From Bacteroidales bacterium (GTDB taxonomy: Bacteria > Bacteroidota > Bacteroidia > Bacteroidales > Bacteroidaceae), in assembly GCA_004555245.1 (NCBI GenBank), contig SFIS01000002.1:1-64000 (forward strand): a stretch of DNA of 64,000 bases, given 5' to 3'. A program made the translations under genes and the position numbers. Positions 25,408 through 33,553 of the stretch are shown here, in pieces (position 1 is the stretch's first letter; every line of letters starts with the position of its first letter). The notes beneath the pieces were generated by a model that worked only from the letters and a program-made list of their open reading frames with translations, had not been told where the DNA came from and searched no databases.

Positions 25408-26910
25408 ATGAGAAAAGCAAAAACTCTCTGTCTTGCGCTCGCCGTGTTGGCAGGCGCAGAGACGATGCAGGCAGGTGGCTTGCTGACAAACACCAACCAG
25501 AACATTGCATTCCTCCGCAATCCGGCGCGCGACGCAGCGATAGGCATCGACGGCGTTTACAGCAACCCTGCCGGCGTGGCATTCCTCGGCGAGGGCTTCC
25601 ATTTCTCGCTCAACCTCCAGAATGTCCACCAGACCCGCACCATCGACACCACCTTCCCCACCTTCGTGTTCAACCACAACAATCCCGGCTCTCAGACACA
25701 CACCTTCGAGGGCAAGGCCGATGCTCCAATCTTACCGTCTATCCAGGCAGCATACAACAAGGACCGCTGGAGCTTCCAGTTCGGCTTCGCCATAACAGGC
25801 GGCGGCGGGAAGTGCGAGTTTGAAGACGGCCTCGGCTCGTTCGAGAAAGTGGTGGGCGGAATGGTATATCAGAACGCCCCGACGGTGAACAGCCTCTACC
25901 AGACGCTGGCTGCAGCCGGCATCCCGGGCATGGCAGACCATGCGATGGGCAACCAGTACGCATACGATTCATACATGCGCGGCAGACAGTACTACTTCGG
26001 TTTCACGATCGGTGCCGCCTACCGTCTGAGCGACCACCTCTCTGTTTACGGAGGCGTGCGTATGCTCTACGGCAACTCTAACTACTACGGCTACGTCAAG
26101 AACATACAGGTGGAGCACATCGACAACGGTGTCTCGAACATGGTCAATGCATCACAGCACTTCACCGAACTCGCCGCACAGCTCAACCAGTATGCCGGCA
26201 TGATGGAGGCAATGGGGAACCAGCAGGCGGCACAGCAGCTCGCGGCAGCGGCACAAGGTTCTACTGCCCTCGGCACAGCGACACAGGACATAGAGCTCAA
26301 CTGCGACCAGGTGGGATGGGGCATCGCGCCTATCATCGGCATCGACTATAAGGTCGGCAACCTCAACCTTGCGGCGAAATACGAGTTCAAGACACGTATG
26401 CGTCTGAAGAACAAGGCAGCCAACAGCCTCAGCGCAGAGAGCATCGAGCTCCTCGACAAGTTCAAGGACGGCGAGAAAGTGGCTGAAGATTCGCCGGCTC
26501 TCCTCGCTGTCGGAGCACAGTATTCCATACTGCCTTCGCTCCGCGTCATGGCAGGCTACCACCACTACTTCGACGTAGATACGAAGCAGTATCTGAAAGA
26601 CGTGCAGAGCGACACCAACGAGTATCTCCTCGGCGCCGAATGGAACATCAACGACATTGTAGAGGTCAGCGCAGGCGGACAGCGCACCATCTACGGCAAC
26701 ACCGACAAGGGCATGAACGACATCTCCTTCAACGTAAACTCATGGAGCTACGGCCTCGGTGTCGGTGTGAATGTGGCGAAGAACGTGAAAATCAACGTCG
26801 CATATTTCCAGACCCTCTACGAAGACTACAACAAAGTTACAGAAACAGGTCAGGACTGTTTCACACGCAGCAACCGCGTCATCGGCATCGGCGCAGACTT
26901 CAAGTTCTGA
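25408..26910 (+). CDS. FadL/OmpP1/TodX-type outer-membrane transport protein
   Basis: 500 residues with signal peptide MRKAKTLCLALAVLAGAETMQAG. The N-terminal NPA segment (FLRNPARDAAIGIDGVYSNPAGVAFL) matches the FadL hatch region, and the protein ends in an aromatic-terminated strand (VIGIGADFKF). Alternating strands such as FTIGAAYRLSDHLSVYGGVR fit a 14-stranded barrel. Family role: diffusion of long-chain fatty acids or other hydrophobic compounds through the outer membrane. It is a single gene with its own promoter and terminator. The ligand is unknown. Confidence 0.9.
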   Translation: MRKAKTLCLALAVLAGAETMQAGGLLTNTNQNIAFLRNPARDAAIGIDGVYSNPAGVAFLGEGFHFSLNLQNVHQTRTIDTTFPTFVFNHNNPGSQTHTFEGKADAPILPSIQAAYNKDRWSFQFGFAITGGGGKCEFEDGLGSFEKVVGGMVYQNAPTVNSLYQTLAAAGIPGMADHAMGNQYAYDSYMRGRQYYFGFTIGAAYRLSDHLSVYGGVRMLYGNSNYYGYVKNIQVEHIDNGVSNMVNASQHFTELAAQLNQYAGMMEAMGNQQAAQQLAAAAQGSTALGTATQDIELNCDQVGWGIAPIIGIDYKVGNLNLAAKYEFKTRMRLKNKAANSLSAESIELLDKFKDGEKVAEDSPALLAVGAQYSILPSLRVMAGYHHYFDVDTKQYLKDVQSDTNEYLLGAEWNINDIVEVSAGGQRTIYGNTDKGMNDISFNVNSWSYGLGVGVNVAKNVKINVAYFQTLYEDYNKVTETGQDCFTRSNRVIGIGADFKF

Positions 26911-26976
26911 TTCACACGTCTCCGCAGCCGCTTCAGAAGATCATTTCCCTTCTGTGGCTCAGGCACAATAACATAC

Positions 26977-27015
26977 AAGGCAAGCGTTTGGCATACAGAC
27001 GCCTGCCTTTTTTTT
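26977..27015 (+). terminator. Terminator after the FadL-type gene
   Basis: AAGGCAAGCGT and ACGCCTGCCTT form an interrupted stem closed by a 10-nt loop, followed by TTTTTT. Confidence 0.75.
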
Positions 27016-27138
27016 GCGTCCGGAACAGACAGCCTTGCGGGGTTGCATAAAGGAGTGTAGCGGCTTCTACGCGACTTTCACCACATACTGATAAAGCGTG
27101 GAAGGTGGTGAAAGAATCATAAAAGCATGCCCACAAAC

Positions 27139-28158
27139 TTATTGATTATCCTTGTTGATTAGATTGACCACCACTTTCACCATGACATCTTTCTCTTCCG
27201 TACGGCTCTCGGCAATCATCAGCGTAAGGGCAACGAGGGTGTTGTCTGCTATACGCTTTCCGCCGTCAGCGGAATACAGGATGCCATTCTTCTCCATAAA
27301 CCACAGGAAGAGCATGGCAGCAATACGTTTGTTGCCATCACTGAACGAATGATTTTTCACTACAAGATATAGCAGCATTGCAGCTTTCTCCTCAACGGAA
27401 GGATAAAGGTCTTCGCCACCGAACGTCTGGTAAATCTGCCCAATGCTGCTTTTGAACGAATCGTCCTTTTCATTGGCAAACCATTGGCTGCCGCCAAACT
27501 TCACCTTCAAGGTGTTTATGGCCTCCATTGCATTCTCGTATGTGGCACGGAAAGGCTCATCTTTGGTTGTCTTCTCAATATCCAATGTCTGATAATCGTA
27601 GCGGTCGAGCGTGTCGAGGGCATAGACATAATCCGTGATGACATTGAACAGTCCCGCGTATTCTCCATCAGACACCTTGTCTTGAAGGGTGAGGGCACGC
27701 GACATCAACCGCACCACATCCTTCAGTTCATCATAATGGTCGAGGCGACGACGGTCGATGGCGTAGCCTTTGATGAGGTACTGCTTGATGAGTGCTGATG
27801 CCCATATTCTGAACTTTGTGCCGTTAATGCTCTTCACCCTATAACCGACGGATATGATTACGTCAAGGCTATAAAATGTAGTTTCAGATAATTGGATACA
27901 ATCGTCCCTACGGCCATATTTCTTGGGTTGTGCACTTTTTGCACATACCAAGGTCTCGTTCAATTCACCCTCCTTGAAGATTTTTCTTATATGGCGTGCA
28001 ATCACCGAACGATCTCTTCCGAACAATTCTGCCATCTGGCTTTGTGTAAGCCACACCGTATCTTTCTCCAACTTCACATCAAGCCGGGTGTTGCCGTCAT
28101 CCGTTGTATAGAGAGCGATAGACGAGCCATTGTTTGCAATAATCTTATTATCTGTCAT
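27139..28158 (-). CDS. RhuM-family protein with C-terminal Fic/DOC domain
   Basis: 339 residues. The N-terminal half is RhuM-like (LYTTDDGNTRLDVKLEKDTV, WLTQSQMAELFGRDRSVIAR, GTKFRIWASALIKQYLIKGY). The C-terminal part carries a Fic active-site motif as HSFSDGNKR (about 270-278) in place of the canonical HPFxxGNGR, so the catalytic His is present. Fic enzymes transfer AMP or other phosphates to proteins, and RhuM-Fic proteins are seen in mobile and defence-rich regions. No antitoxin gene is adjacent, so it is either self-regulated or not a classical toxin. A -7 box lies at 28196-28203. It borders an accessory stretch that runs to 32831. Confidence 0.9.
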   Translation of the reverse strand: MTDNKIIANNGSSIALYTTDDGNTRLDVKLEKDTVWLTQSQMAELFGRDRSVIARHIRKIFKEGELNETLVCAKSAQPKKYGRRDDCIQLSETTFYSLDVIISVGYRVKSINGTKFRIWASALIKQYLIKGYAIDRRRLDHYDELKDVVRLMSRALTLQDKVSDGEYAGLFNVITDYVYALDTLDRYDYQTLDIEKTTKDEPFRATYENAMEAINTLKVKFGGSQWFANEKDDSFKSSIGQIYQTFGGEDLYPSVEEKAAMLLYLVVKNHSFSDGNKRIAAMLFLWFMEKNGILYSADGGKRIADNTLVALTLMIAESRTEEKDVMVKVVVNLINKDNQ

Positions 28159-28195
28159 GTTTGTTCTTCCTTATCAGTATATTTTTTTTGCTTTG

Positions 28196-28203
28196 CAAAT
28201 ATA
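28196..28203 (-). promoter_or_regulatory. Probable -7 box of the RhuM-Fic gene
   Basis: Reverse-strand TATATTTG followed by C matches TAnnTTTG, 38 bp upstream of the start. No clear -33. Confidence 0.45.
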
Positions 28204-28371
28204 CAAATAAATCCTGATACTACGGCTAAAAAACAATTATTGTTTTGTATAATGCAGAAGAATTAGTAGGTGTGCATGAAAAAAAATGATGTTTCTTTGT
28301 AATGTATCTGCCAAACCATACGTCAATATATATAGAAGCGTACATTTACGACACGATAACACATAACATAT

Positions 28372-28878
28372 ATGAAGACAAAAAGACAGACGTCCATAGC
28401 CCTGCTGCTCTCAGCCTCCATGCTGACAGCATGTGCCGGCGGAGCGGGAGACATAATCTCCGACTTCAAGGACAGGAAGAACGCCGAGTATGTCCATGTC
28501 CCAAAGATGCTGATGAAGATAGGGATGGCAATGGCTGTAAAAGACGACGAGGAGGACATGGAGATTGCGCGCCATATCAGCTCAGTGAAAGTGCTGGACA
28601 TGGAGGAGTGTAACGCCGAGACTAAGCGAGAGTTCACCGAGACTATCGACCGACTGGAGTTTGACGGCTATGAGCTTCTCGCCAAGGTGAATGACGCGAC
28701 AGACAATGTCAGCGTACATATCAGGAAGAAGGGGAGCTACATACGTGAGCTGCTTGTCGTCAACAACGGACACGACGACTGCATGATGGTGATGGTGAAA
28801 GGGAAGATACACGAGAAGGACATCAACCGCCTTTTGCTGGAAGACATCGTGAAGAAGACATACACCCACAAGAAATAA
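28372..28878 (+). CDS. DUF4252 lipoprotein (first of two)
   Basis: 168 residues with lipoprotein signal peptide; the lipobox is in ASMLTACAGG (Cys about 21). The body resembles DUF4252 (FKDRKNAEYVHVPKMLMKIG, ISSVKVLDMEEC, FDGYELLAKVNDATDNVSVH). These proteins are usually encoded beside ECF sigma factors in Bacteroidales, and their biochemical role is unknown. The sigma gene starts 11 bp downstream, and a second DUF4252 gene lies at 30013. An envelope-stress or signal-reporting role is only an inference. Confidence 0.85.
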   Translation: MKTKRQTSIALLLSASMLTACAGGAGDIISDFKDRKNAEYVHVPKMLMKIGMAMAVKDDEEDMEIARHISSVKVLDMEECNAETKREFTETIDRLEFDGYELLAKVNDATDNVSVHIRKKGSYIRELLVVNNGHDDCMMVMVKGKIHEKDINRLLLEDIVKKTYTHKK

Positions 28879-28889
28879 AGACGTAGGGC

Positions 28890-29393
28890 ATGGAGATAAC
28901 AGAATTCAAGGAGCGGTTTGTCTCATGCAGCAGGACGATGTTCTGGGCGGCATACAGGCTGACGGGGAGCAACGACGACGCTGAAGACTTGGTGCAGGAG
29001 ACATTCCTCAGGCTGTGGACCCACCGCGACAAGCTCGGCTCCATCGCCAATGCTGAGGCATACACCGTGCGCATGGTCAGGAATGTCTGGCTCGACCGCA
29101 GGCGCATCCCACGCCCGAACGTGGTGGAGAGAGAGCGTGAGACAGCGCGCATAGCCTCTGACGACGATGTGGGACACGCCATCGAGCAACGCGACCTTGC
29201 CGACAAGGCAAACGATATCATAAACCGTCTGCCTGAGAACCAGAGGCAGATAATCATCATGAAAGATATCGAAGACAGGCCATACGAGGAGATAGCAGCC
29301 ACGACGGGGCTTACGACCAACCACCTGCGCACCCTCCTCTGCCGGGCGAGGAAGACACTGCGGACAGTCATTGCAGCCCTGGACGACAGCTAA
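28890..29393 (+). CDS. ECF-type RNA polymerase sigma factor
   Basis: 167 residues. Sigma region 2 is near the N-terminus (YRLTGSNDDAEDLVQETFLRLWTH), and region 4 is LPENQRQIIIMKDIEDRPYE followed by EIAATTGLTTNHLRTLLCRA. It directs polymerase to its own regulon, probably including this operon. It sits between a DUF4252 lipoprotein gene and a probable anti-sigma gene, on one transcript judging by the 11- and 53-bp gaps. Confidence 0.93.
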   Translation: MEITEFKERFVSCSRTMFWAAYRLTGSNDDAEDLVQETFLRLWTHRDKLGSIANAEAYTVRMVRNVWLDRRRIPRPNVVERERETARIASDDDVGHAIEQRDLADKANDIINRLPENQRQIIIMKDIEDRPYEEIAATTGLTTNHLRTLLCRARKTLRTVIAALDDS

Positions 29394-29446
29394 CAGACCA
29401 GACCCCACACGTATCATAACCCCACAACACTAAATTGCAAAAGACG

Positions 29447-29938
29447 ATGGACAATAAAGAAGCAAGAAGATTACTGACAAAATACTACGACGGAGAGACA
29501 GACAGCGTGGACGAGGCACGCCTGATGGACTATCTATCACGCGACGACATACCCGCCGATATGACAGCCGACCGCAAGCTGTTCGCACTGCTCTACGGCA
29601 TCGACCGCGCCAAGGAGCCGAAGGACATAGAGCGGCGTATGCGCCGGCAGACCGAGACATGGGACATGATAGAACAAGCCACTGCGAGACGCGAACGCCG
29701 GCTGTCGCTGCGCTGGATGTCGGGCATAGCCGCCTCGCTGCTCGTGCTCACGACGTTGGGCGTTCTTGTCAAACCAGGCGACACGTACCAGACTGCGGCA
29801 AACGAGACGGGCACAGAGCAGAGACAATACACACAGGAGGAGATAGAGCGGGCAAGGGCTGTCACAGAACTCGCCCTCGTGAAATTCTCGAAGAGCATGA
29901 ACAAGGGCCTCGATGCCCTGGGCAGACATGACGACTGA
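29447..29938 (+). CDS. Probable anti-sigma factor, single-pass membrane protein
   Basis: 163 residues from the ATG at 29447; a TTG at 29435 would add four residues. The N-terminal cytoplasmic part (about 1-80) has the helical look of an anti-sigma region (NKEARRLLTKYYDGETDSVD). One transmembrane helix is near residues 87-104 (WMSGIAASLLVLTTLGVLV), with a short periplasmic helical tail. Its position right after an ECF sigma gene supports an anti-sigma role. Sequence similarity to known anti-sigma families is weak. Confidence 0.75.
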   Translation: MDNKEARRLLTKYYDGETDSVDEARLMDYLSRDDIPADMTADRKLFALLYGIDRAKEPKDIERRMRRQTETWDMIEQATARRERRLSLRWMSGIAASLLVLTTLGVLVKPGDTYQTAANETGTEQRQYTQEEIERARAVTELALVKFSKSMNKGLDALGRHDD

Positions 29939-30012
29939 GAAAAAAGGACATCCGGTCGTCTGGATAAGAAAAACAATCACAACAACAATCCATACACAAA
30001 ACACCATAAATC

Positions 30013-30462
30013 ATGAAGAAGACAATCATCATCACAGTGTTCTCTCTGCTGGCACAGACAGCACTGTCACAGGACGCACTGTTCAAGAAATATGAGGACA
30101 TGAAAGGCGTTGAGAGCGTCTATGTCTCGAAAACCCTGCTATCGCTGGCTGCAGGAAGCCTTAACGTCGGCGATTTTGACCTGAAGACTGTCGTGGGGAA
30201 GATTGACCATATCCGTGTGATGAACTGCGAGGATGGGCAGACAGCACAGAGGATAAAGGCAGACGCCCTAGCAGAACTGAAGAAAGGCCGCCACACAGAG
30301 CTGCTAAGACGGCGGGATGGCGACGAGCAGACATACATATACGTCGGGAAAAGTGGCGGAATGAATGAATATGTGTTGCTGAACATAGATGGCAGGGAGG
30401 TGCAGGTAGTAAACATCACAGGCACACTGACAGCTGAGGATATACAACGCATAACCCGATAG
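30013..30462 (+). CDS. DUF4252 secreted protein (second of two)
   Basis: 149 residues with signal peptide MKKTIIITVFSLLAQTALSQ and no lipobox. The DUF4252-type body includes LFKKYEDMKGVESVYVSKTL, KIDHIRVMNCED and YVGKSGGMNEYVLLNIDGRE. It closes the sigma/anti-sigma operon and is followed by a strong terminator. With the lipidated paralogue at 28372 this gives one anchored and one soluble member. Confidence 0.85.
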   Translation: MKKTIIITVFSLLAQTALSQDALFKKYEDMKGVESVYVSKTLLSLAAGSLNVGDFDLKTVVGKIDHIRVMNCEDGQTAQRIKADALAELKKGRHTELLRRRDGDEQTYIYVGKSGGMNEYVLLNIDGREVQVVNITGTLTAEDIQRITR

Positions 30463-30819
30463 ACCACGAAACAGAAGACTGCCCCAGCTTTCTTACAGAC
30501 TGCAAGCAGAGGGCGGAGACAGGAATAGAGTTTGCGAACATTTCACAATTTCCTTCTATATACAGAATGAGCACCTTAGAGAAACCCTCTTTGGTGCTCA
30601 TTCTGTTCGTTTCGTGATGTTCATACAATTTCTTGCTATGGTTATGGCGGAAAGGCCGCTCTAAACGTTAACTGTTGTAAACAGGAAATGTTGTTCCGAG
30701 CATTTTAATGATTATACGAGAGAAAATTCGTATCTTCGCAATCGAAGTCAGAAAGCCTATGGACTTATCTGACAAAATGAGTAACTGGAGTTCTATTTAC
30801 AATTAAAAAAACTTATGAT
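30463..30819. other. Intergenic region after the DUF4252 operon
   Basis: About 357 bp. It contains a perfect 13-bp stem terminator (30563-30605) and an AT-rich region with a weak TATCTTCG box near 30741. No gene was seen. Confidence 0.65.
30563..30612 (+). terminator. Terminator after the DUF4252/sigma operon
   Basis: CAGAATGAGCACC (30563-30575) is exactly complementary to GGTGCTCATTCTG (30593-30605), with a 17-nt loop, followed by TTCGTTTCG. Confidence 0.75.
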
Positions 30820-31095
30820 ATGTTAGATCAAATATCTTTATTCACCACATGGCCTATTTTGACAGGTATTATTGCAGGTTACGTTGCCAACCGTATTGTA
30901 AGCGGTGAAGTAAAAGGGTGTTGCATGAATCTGCTCATCGGCATCGTGGGCAGTTCATTCATCAGTCAACTGTTTAACGTACAACTCACAGGTGCAGGCT
31001 ATCTCAAGAACTTTCTCTTCTGTGTCATCGGTGCTGTTGTCGTGCTTTGGATATGGATGAAGCTTTTTGGGTCGGAAGACAAGAAGAAGTCATAA
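30820..31095 (+). CDS. GlsB/YeaQ/YmgE-like small membrane protein
   Basis: 91 residues with three hydrophobic segments: WPILTGIIAGYVANRIVSGE, then CCMNLLIGIVGSSFISQLFN, then FLFCVIGAVVVLWIWMKLF. The G-x-I-A-G-x-x-A start and the glycine-rich second helix match the transglycosylase-associated (GlsB/YeaQ/YmgE) family of stress-related inner-membrane proteins. It ends in a lysine-rich tail and stands alone. The family call is by pattern only. Confidence 0.75.
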   Translation: MLDQISLFTTWPILTGIIAGYVANRIVSGEVKGCCMNLLIGIVGSSFISQLFNVQLTGAGYLKNFLFCVIGAVVVLWIWMKLFGSEDKKKS

Positions 31096-31280
31096 GCAAG
31101 TAGGCGTAAAAAAAATGATTCAATAATGATTGTATTGAGGTTTATCCTTTGTCTCTCTGGGCAGAAGTGAGGTAATGGATGTACGGAATCAGTATGTGAT
31201 ACAAAAGAATGTAGCGTATCCTACCCGGCTGTTGTCACATGTTTTCCGTTCCGCCAAATGAATCTGTCCAAATGGAAATG

Positions 31281-31560
31281 TCAGACCTTAATGAATTGTG
31301 TAAAATCAGACCAATCTTCAACGCTAAAAACTCTGACTTCCCTTACAGATTTCCTAAACCACTCAATATTCTTATGGGCATTGATAGCAGAAAACAGAAC
31401 CGCCATGTCATTTTCTCGGTCAGATACACACTTCCTTGGGTATTATAAAATCACACCTTCGTTATAAGGTCTTGATTTCATAATACGCATTGTTGTAAGG
31501 GTCATTGTAGTTAGACTTCAAATCATTTATGGGTGGTTCTATAAATTAACACCCTATATT
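31281..31560 (-). pseudogene. Possible remnant of a broken reverse-strand gene
   Basis: One reverse frame from about 31440 to the stop at 31281-31283 reads as protein (DMAVLFSAINAHKNIEWFRK, then VRVFSVEDWSDFTQFIKV). A second frame upstream reads PPINDLKSNYNDPYNNAYYE and then IKTL and a stop. Each is bounded by stops and neither has a start. This fits a decayed gene with frameshifts, but chance cannot be excluded. The family is not recognised. Confidence 0.25.
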
Positions 31561-31863
31561 GAGTGCTAAGATACGACTTTCATGTGATATTACCAAACAT
31601 TTTTACGAGAAAACGAGCATTTATTATGCAAATTGTGGCAAGGAGACGAGTATGATACCGACAAGGTTACAGGGGATTAGTAAAGGTACTGCACCGTTCC
31701 GCACTGTTCCTTTTGTTAGTTAATCTCACTTTGCTATAAGTTGGTGACTTTTTTTCCAAACAGAGTATCTGAGGCTCTTGGCTAAACGTGATGTTTCGAT
31801 AGAAAAATGTTTAAATACATCCACTATTCAGCACTTTTCTATTGTCATTTCAGAAATAATGCG

Positions 31864-31871
31864 TATATTTG
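31864..31871 (+). promoter_or_regulatory. Probable -7 box of the Rpn-family nuclease gene
   Basis: TATATTTG followed by C matches TAnnTTTG, 18 bp upstream of the ATG, so the leader would be very short. Confidence 0.5.
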
Positions 31872-31889
31872 CACAAAAATTGAATTACT

Positions 31890-32831
31890 ATGACAAAAAG
31901 ATATCTCGACCCGAAGGCGGACCTGACCTTCAAGAAAGTGTTTGGTGAGCATCCCGACCTTGTAATCAGCCTGCTCAATGCTCTTCTTCCTCTTAGCAAG
32001 GGAGAGGAAATTGAGTCTATTGAATATCTTTCTCCCGAACTTGTGCCAGAGAATCCACTGCGGAAATTCAGTATTGTCGATGTTAGATGCAAGGACAACC
32101 GCGGAAGACAGTTTTTAGTTGAGATGCAGATGGTGTGGTCGAGGGAGTTTGAACAGCGGGTGATGTTCAACTCGGCAAAGGCATACGTGCGCCAGCTTAA
32201 CAGCAAGGAGGAATATCATCTGATTGAACCGGTGTATTCTCTCAATATCGTCAATGACATTTTCGAAAAGGATATTCCTGAATATTATCACTATTACAGA
32301 ATGGTTCATGAGAAATATTCAAACAAAGTGATTGAAGGTCTTCATCTTGTATTCGTTGAATTGCCAAAGTTCACTCCGCAAACCATCAGCGAAAAGAAGA
32401 TGCAAGTGTTGTGGCTCAGATATCTCACGGAAATCGAGGAATGTACGAAGGAAGTGGCGCAAGAATTGCTCGACAATCCCGAAATCAGCAAGGCACTGAC
32501 TGTTGTGGAGGAGTCTGCATACACAGAAGCCCAAATGGCCGCCTACGACAAGTTCTGGGACATCATCCGCACTGAACGCACATACTATAACAGTGCACGT
32601 CGAGACGGCTTTAAGGAAGGACATGACGCTGGCCTCGAAGCCGGATATAAGAAAGGCGAAGAAAAAGGCATAAAGGAAGGAATTGAAAAAGGCATACAAG
32701 AAGGCATAAAAGAAGGTCTGGAAAAGGAAAAGCATGAAACAATCAATCGTCTCAAATCGAAAGGCTTCGACATCGCTACCATAGCGATTGCCACAGACCT
32801 GAGCGAAGAGGAGGTCATGCGATACATTTAG
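31890..32831 (+). CDS. Rpn-family recombination-promoting nuclease (PD-(D/E)XK transposase-like)
   Basis: 313 residues. The N-terminus RYLDPKADLTFKKVFGEHPD and the nuclease core FSIVDVRCKDNRGRQFLVEM followed by QM give the D...ExQ pattern of the PD-(D/E)XK Rpn/transposase group. The tail is a lysine/glutamate/glycine repeat of about ten KEG(I/L)-type units (about 232-285), then SKGFDIATIAIATDLSEEEV, the usual C-terminal helix pair. Such genes are multicopy and mobile-looking in Bacteroidota. E. coli RpnA promotes RecA-independent recombination. No terminal repeats or partner genes were found. Confidence 0.92.
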   Translation: MTKRYLDPKADLTFKKVFGEHPDLVISLLNALLPLSKGEEIESIEYLSPELVPENPLRKFSIVDVRCKDNRGRQFLVEMQMVWSREFEQRVMFNSAKAYVRQLNSKEEYHLIEPVYSLNIVNDIFEKDIPEYYHYYRMVHEKYSNKVIEGLHLVFVELPKFTPQTISEKKMQVLWLRYLTEIEECTKEVAQELLDNPEISKALTVVEESAYTEAQMAAYDKFWDIIRTERTYYNSARRDGFKEGHDAGLEAGYKKGEEKGIKEGIEKGIQEGIKEGLEKEKHETINRLKSKGFDIATIAIATDLSEEEVMRYI

Positions 32832-33553
32832 GCTCAAACAGTTATGACCTTCAGCAACCAGAGCGTATGTGATTCATCCGTCACATGGCTGTTTTGTATT
32901 TCCAGAACCTTTTTCCGGCGATGGACATAAAGTCGGGAAACGGAGCAGGTGCATACATTATGATAAGTGAATGGTTTTGACACCCGGACATTGAAAGAAG
33001 GACGGCATTACGCCGGAGAATCGTCTGTACGAAAACGCTGCGCGGGACGGCGGCTTACAGACGATTCTCCGGCGTTTTGCATAATTGACTGTAAACATTG
33101 ACCTTGGAGAGAAATACATCAAGAACAGACTTTCTCGAACCTGTAAAACATCATGAAAACATCGCAGGACACTTTGACACCTTGCCACCGAAACACAAGC
33201 TGACAACGACAAGCTGCCAGAGAAGAGTTACAACCTTATAGACATACGGATTTACGACAGAGATGACACGGCTGCATCATGCTAACGTTTGCATAATTTT
33301 TGAAGATATTGGGGTGGGAGAAGGAGAAAGGATTCAGAAAAATGTTGCTACCTTTGCAATCACAGAACTACTTTCTACAACATACAACACAGGCTACCGC
33401 ATTGACACACAAAACGAAAGACAAAGGAGAACAAGAGCAAACGAACGAAGCCGGTAGCACAGGGACACGGGACATGACGTGCTGTCTCCGTCTCTCAGAC
33501 TACAAAGACTGGACGAAAACATTTCACTATATATAACTAAAACCAATTTTCAA
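32832..33553. other. Intergenic region before the alpha-amylase
   Basis: About 720 bp. It holds a perfect 20-bp-stem hairpin (33010-33075). The remainder is unstructured as far as can be seen, with no recognised promoter box of consensus form and no gene. A frame open from 33479 only extends the amylase ORF upstream. Confidence 0.65.
33010..33080 (+). terminator. 20-bp perfect stem hairpin, probable terminator
   Basis: ACGCCGGAGAATCGTCTGTA (33010-33029) is exactly inverted at 33056-33075 around a 26-nt loop, followed by TTTGC. It lies 180 bp after the nuclease stop, so it may belong to another transcript or be a repeat hairpin. Confidence 0.6.

Larger units (their letters stand above)
31096..31889. 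other. Intergenic region with probable decayed coding DNA
   Basis: About 790 bp with no intact gene. The reverse strand holds two protein-like fragments closed by stops, listed as a possible pseudogene at 31281-31560. A -7 box for the downstream nuclease is at 31864-31871. Composition is more AT-rich than the flanking genes. Confidence 0.6.

Noticed and set aside
27075..27112. Inverted CTTTCACCAC / GTGGTGAAAG as terminator of the RhuM-Fic gene
   Set aside because: The arms pair over 10 bp but no T-tract follows on either strand, so it was not called as a terminator.
31239..31467. Two overlapping forward ORFs of 69 codons
   Set aside because: Neither looks protein-like or has a promoter; the reverse strand gives better protein-like fragments, though broken.
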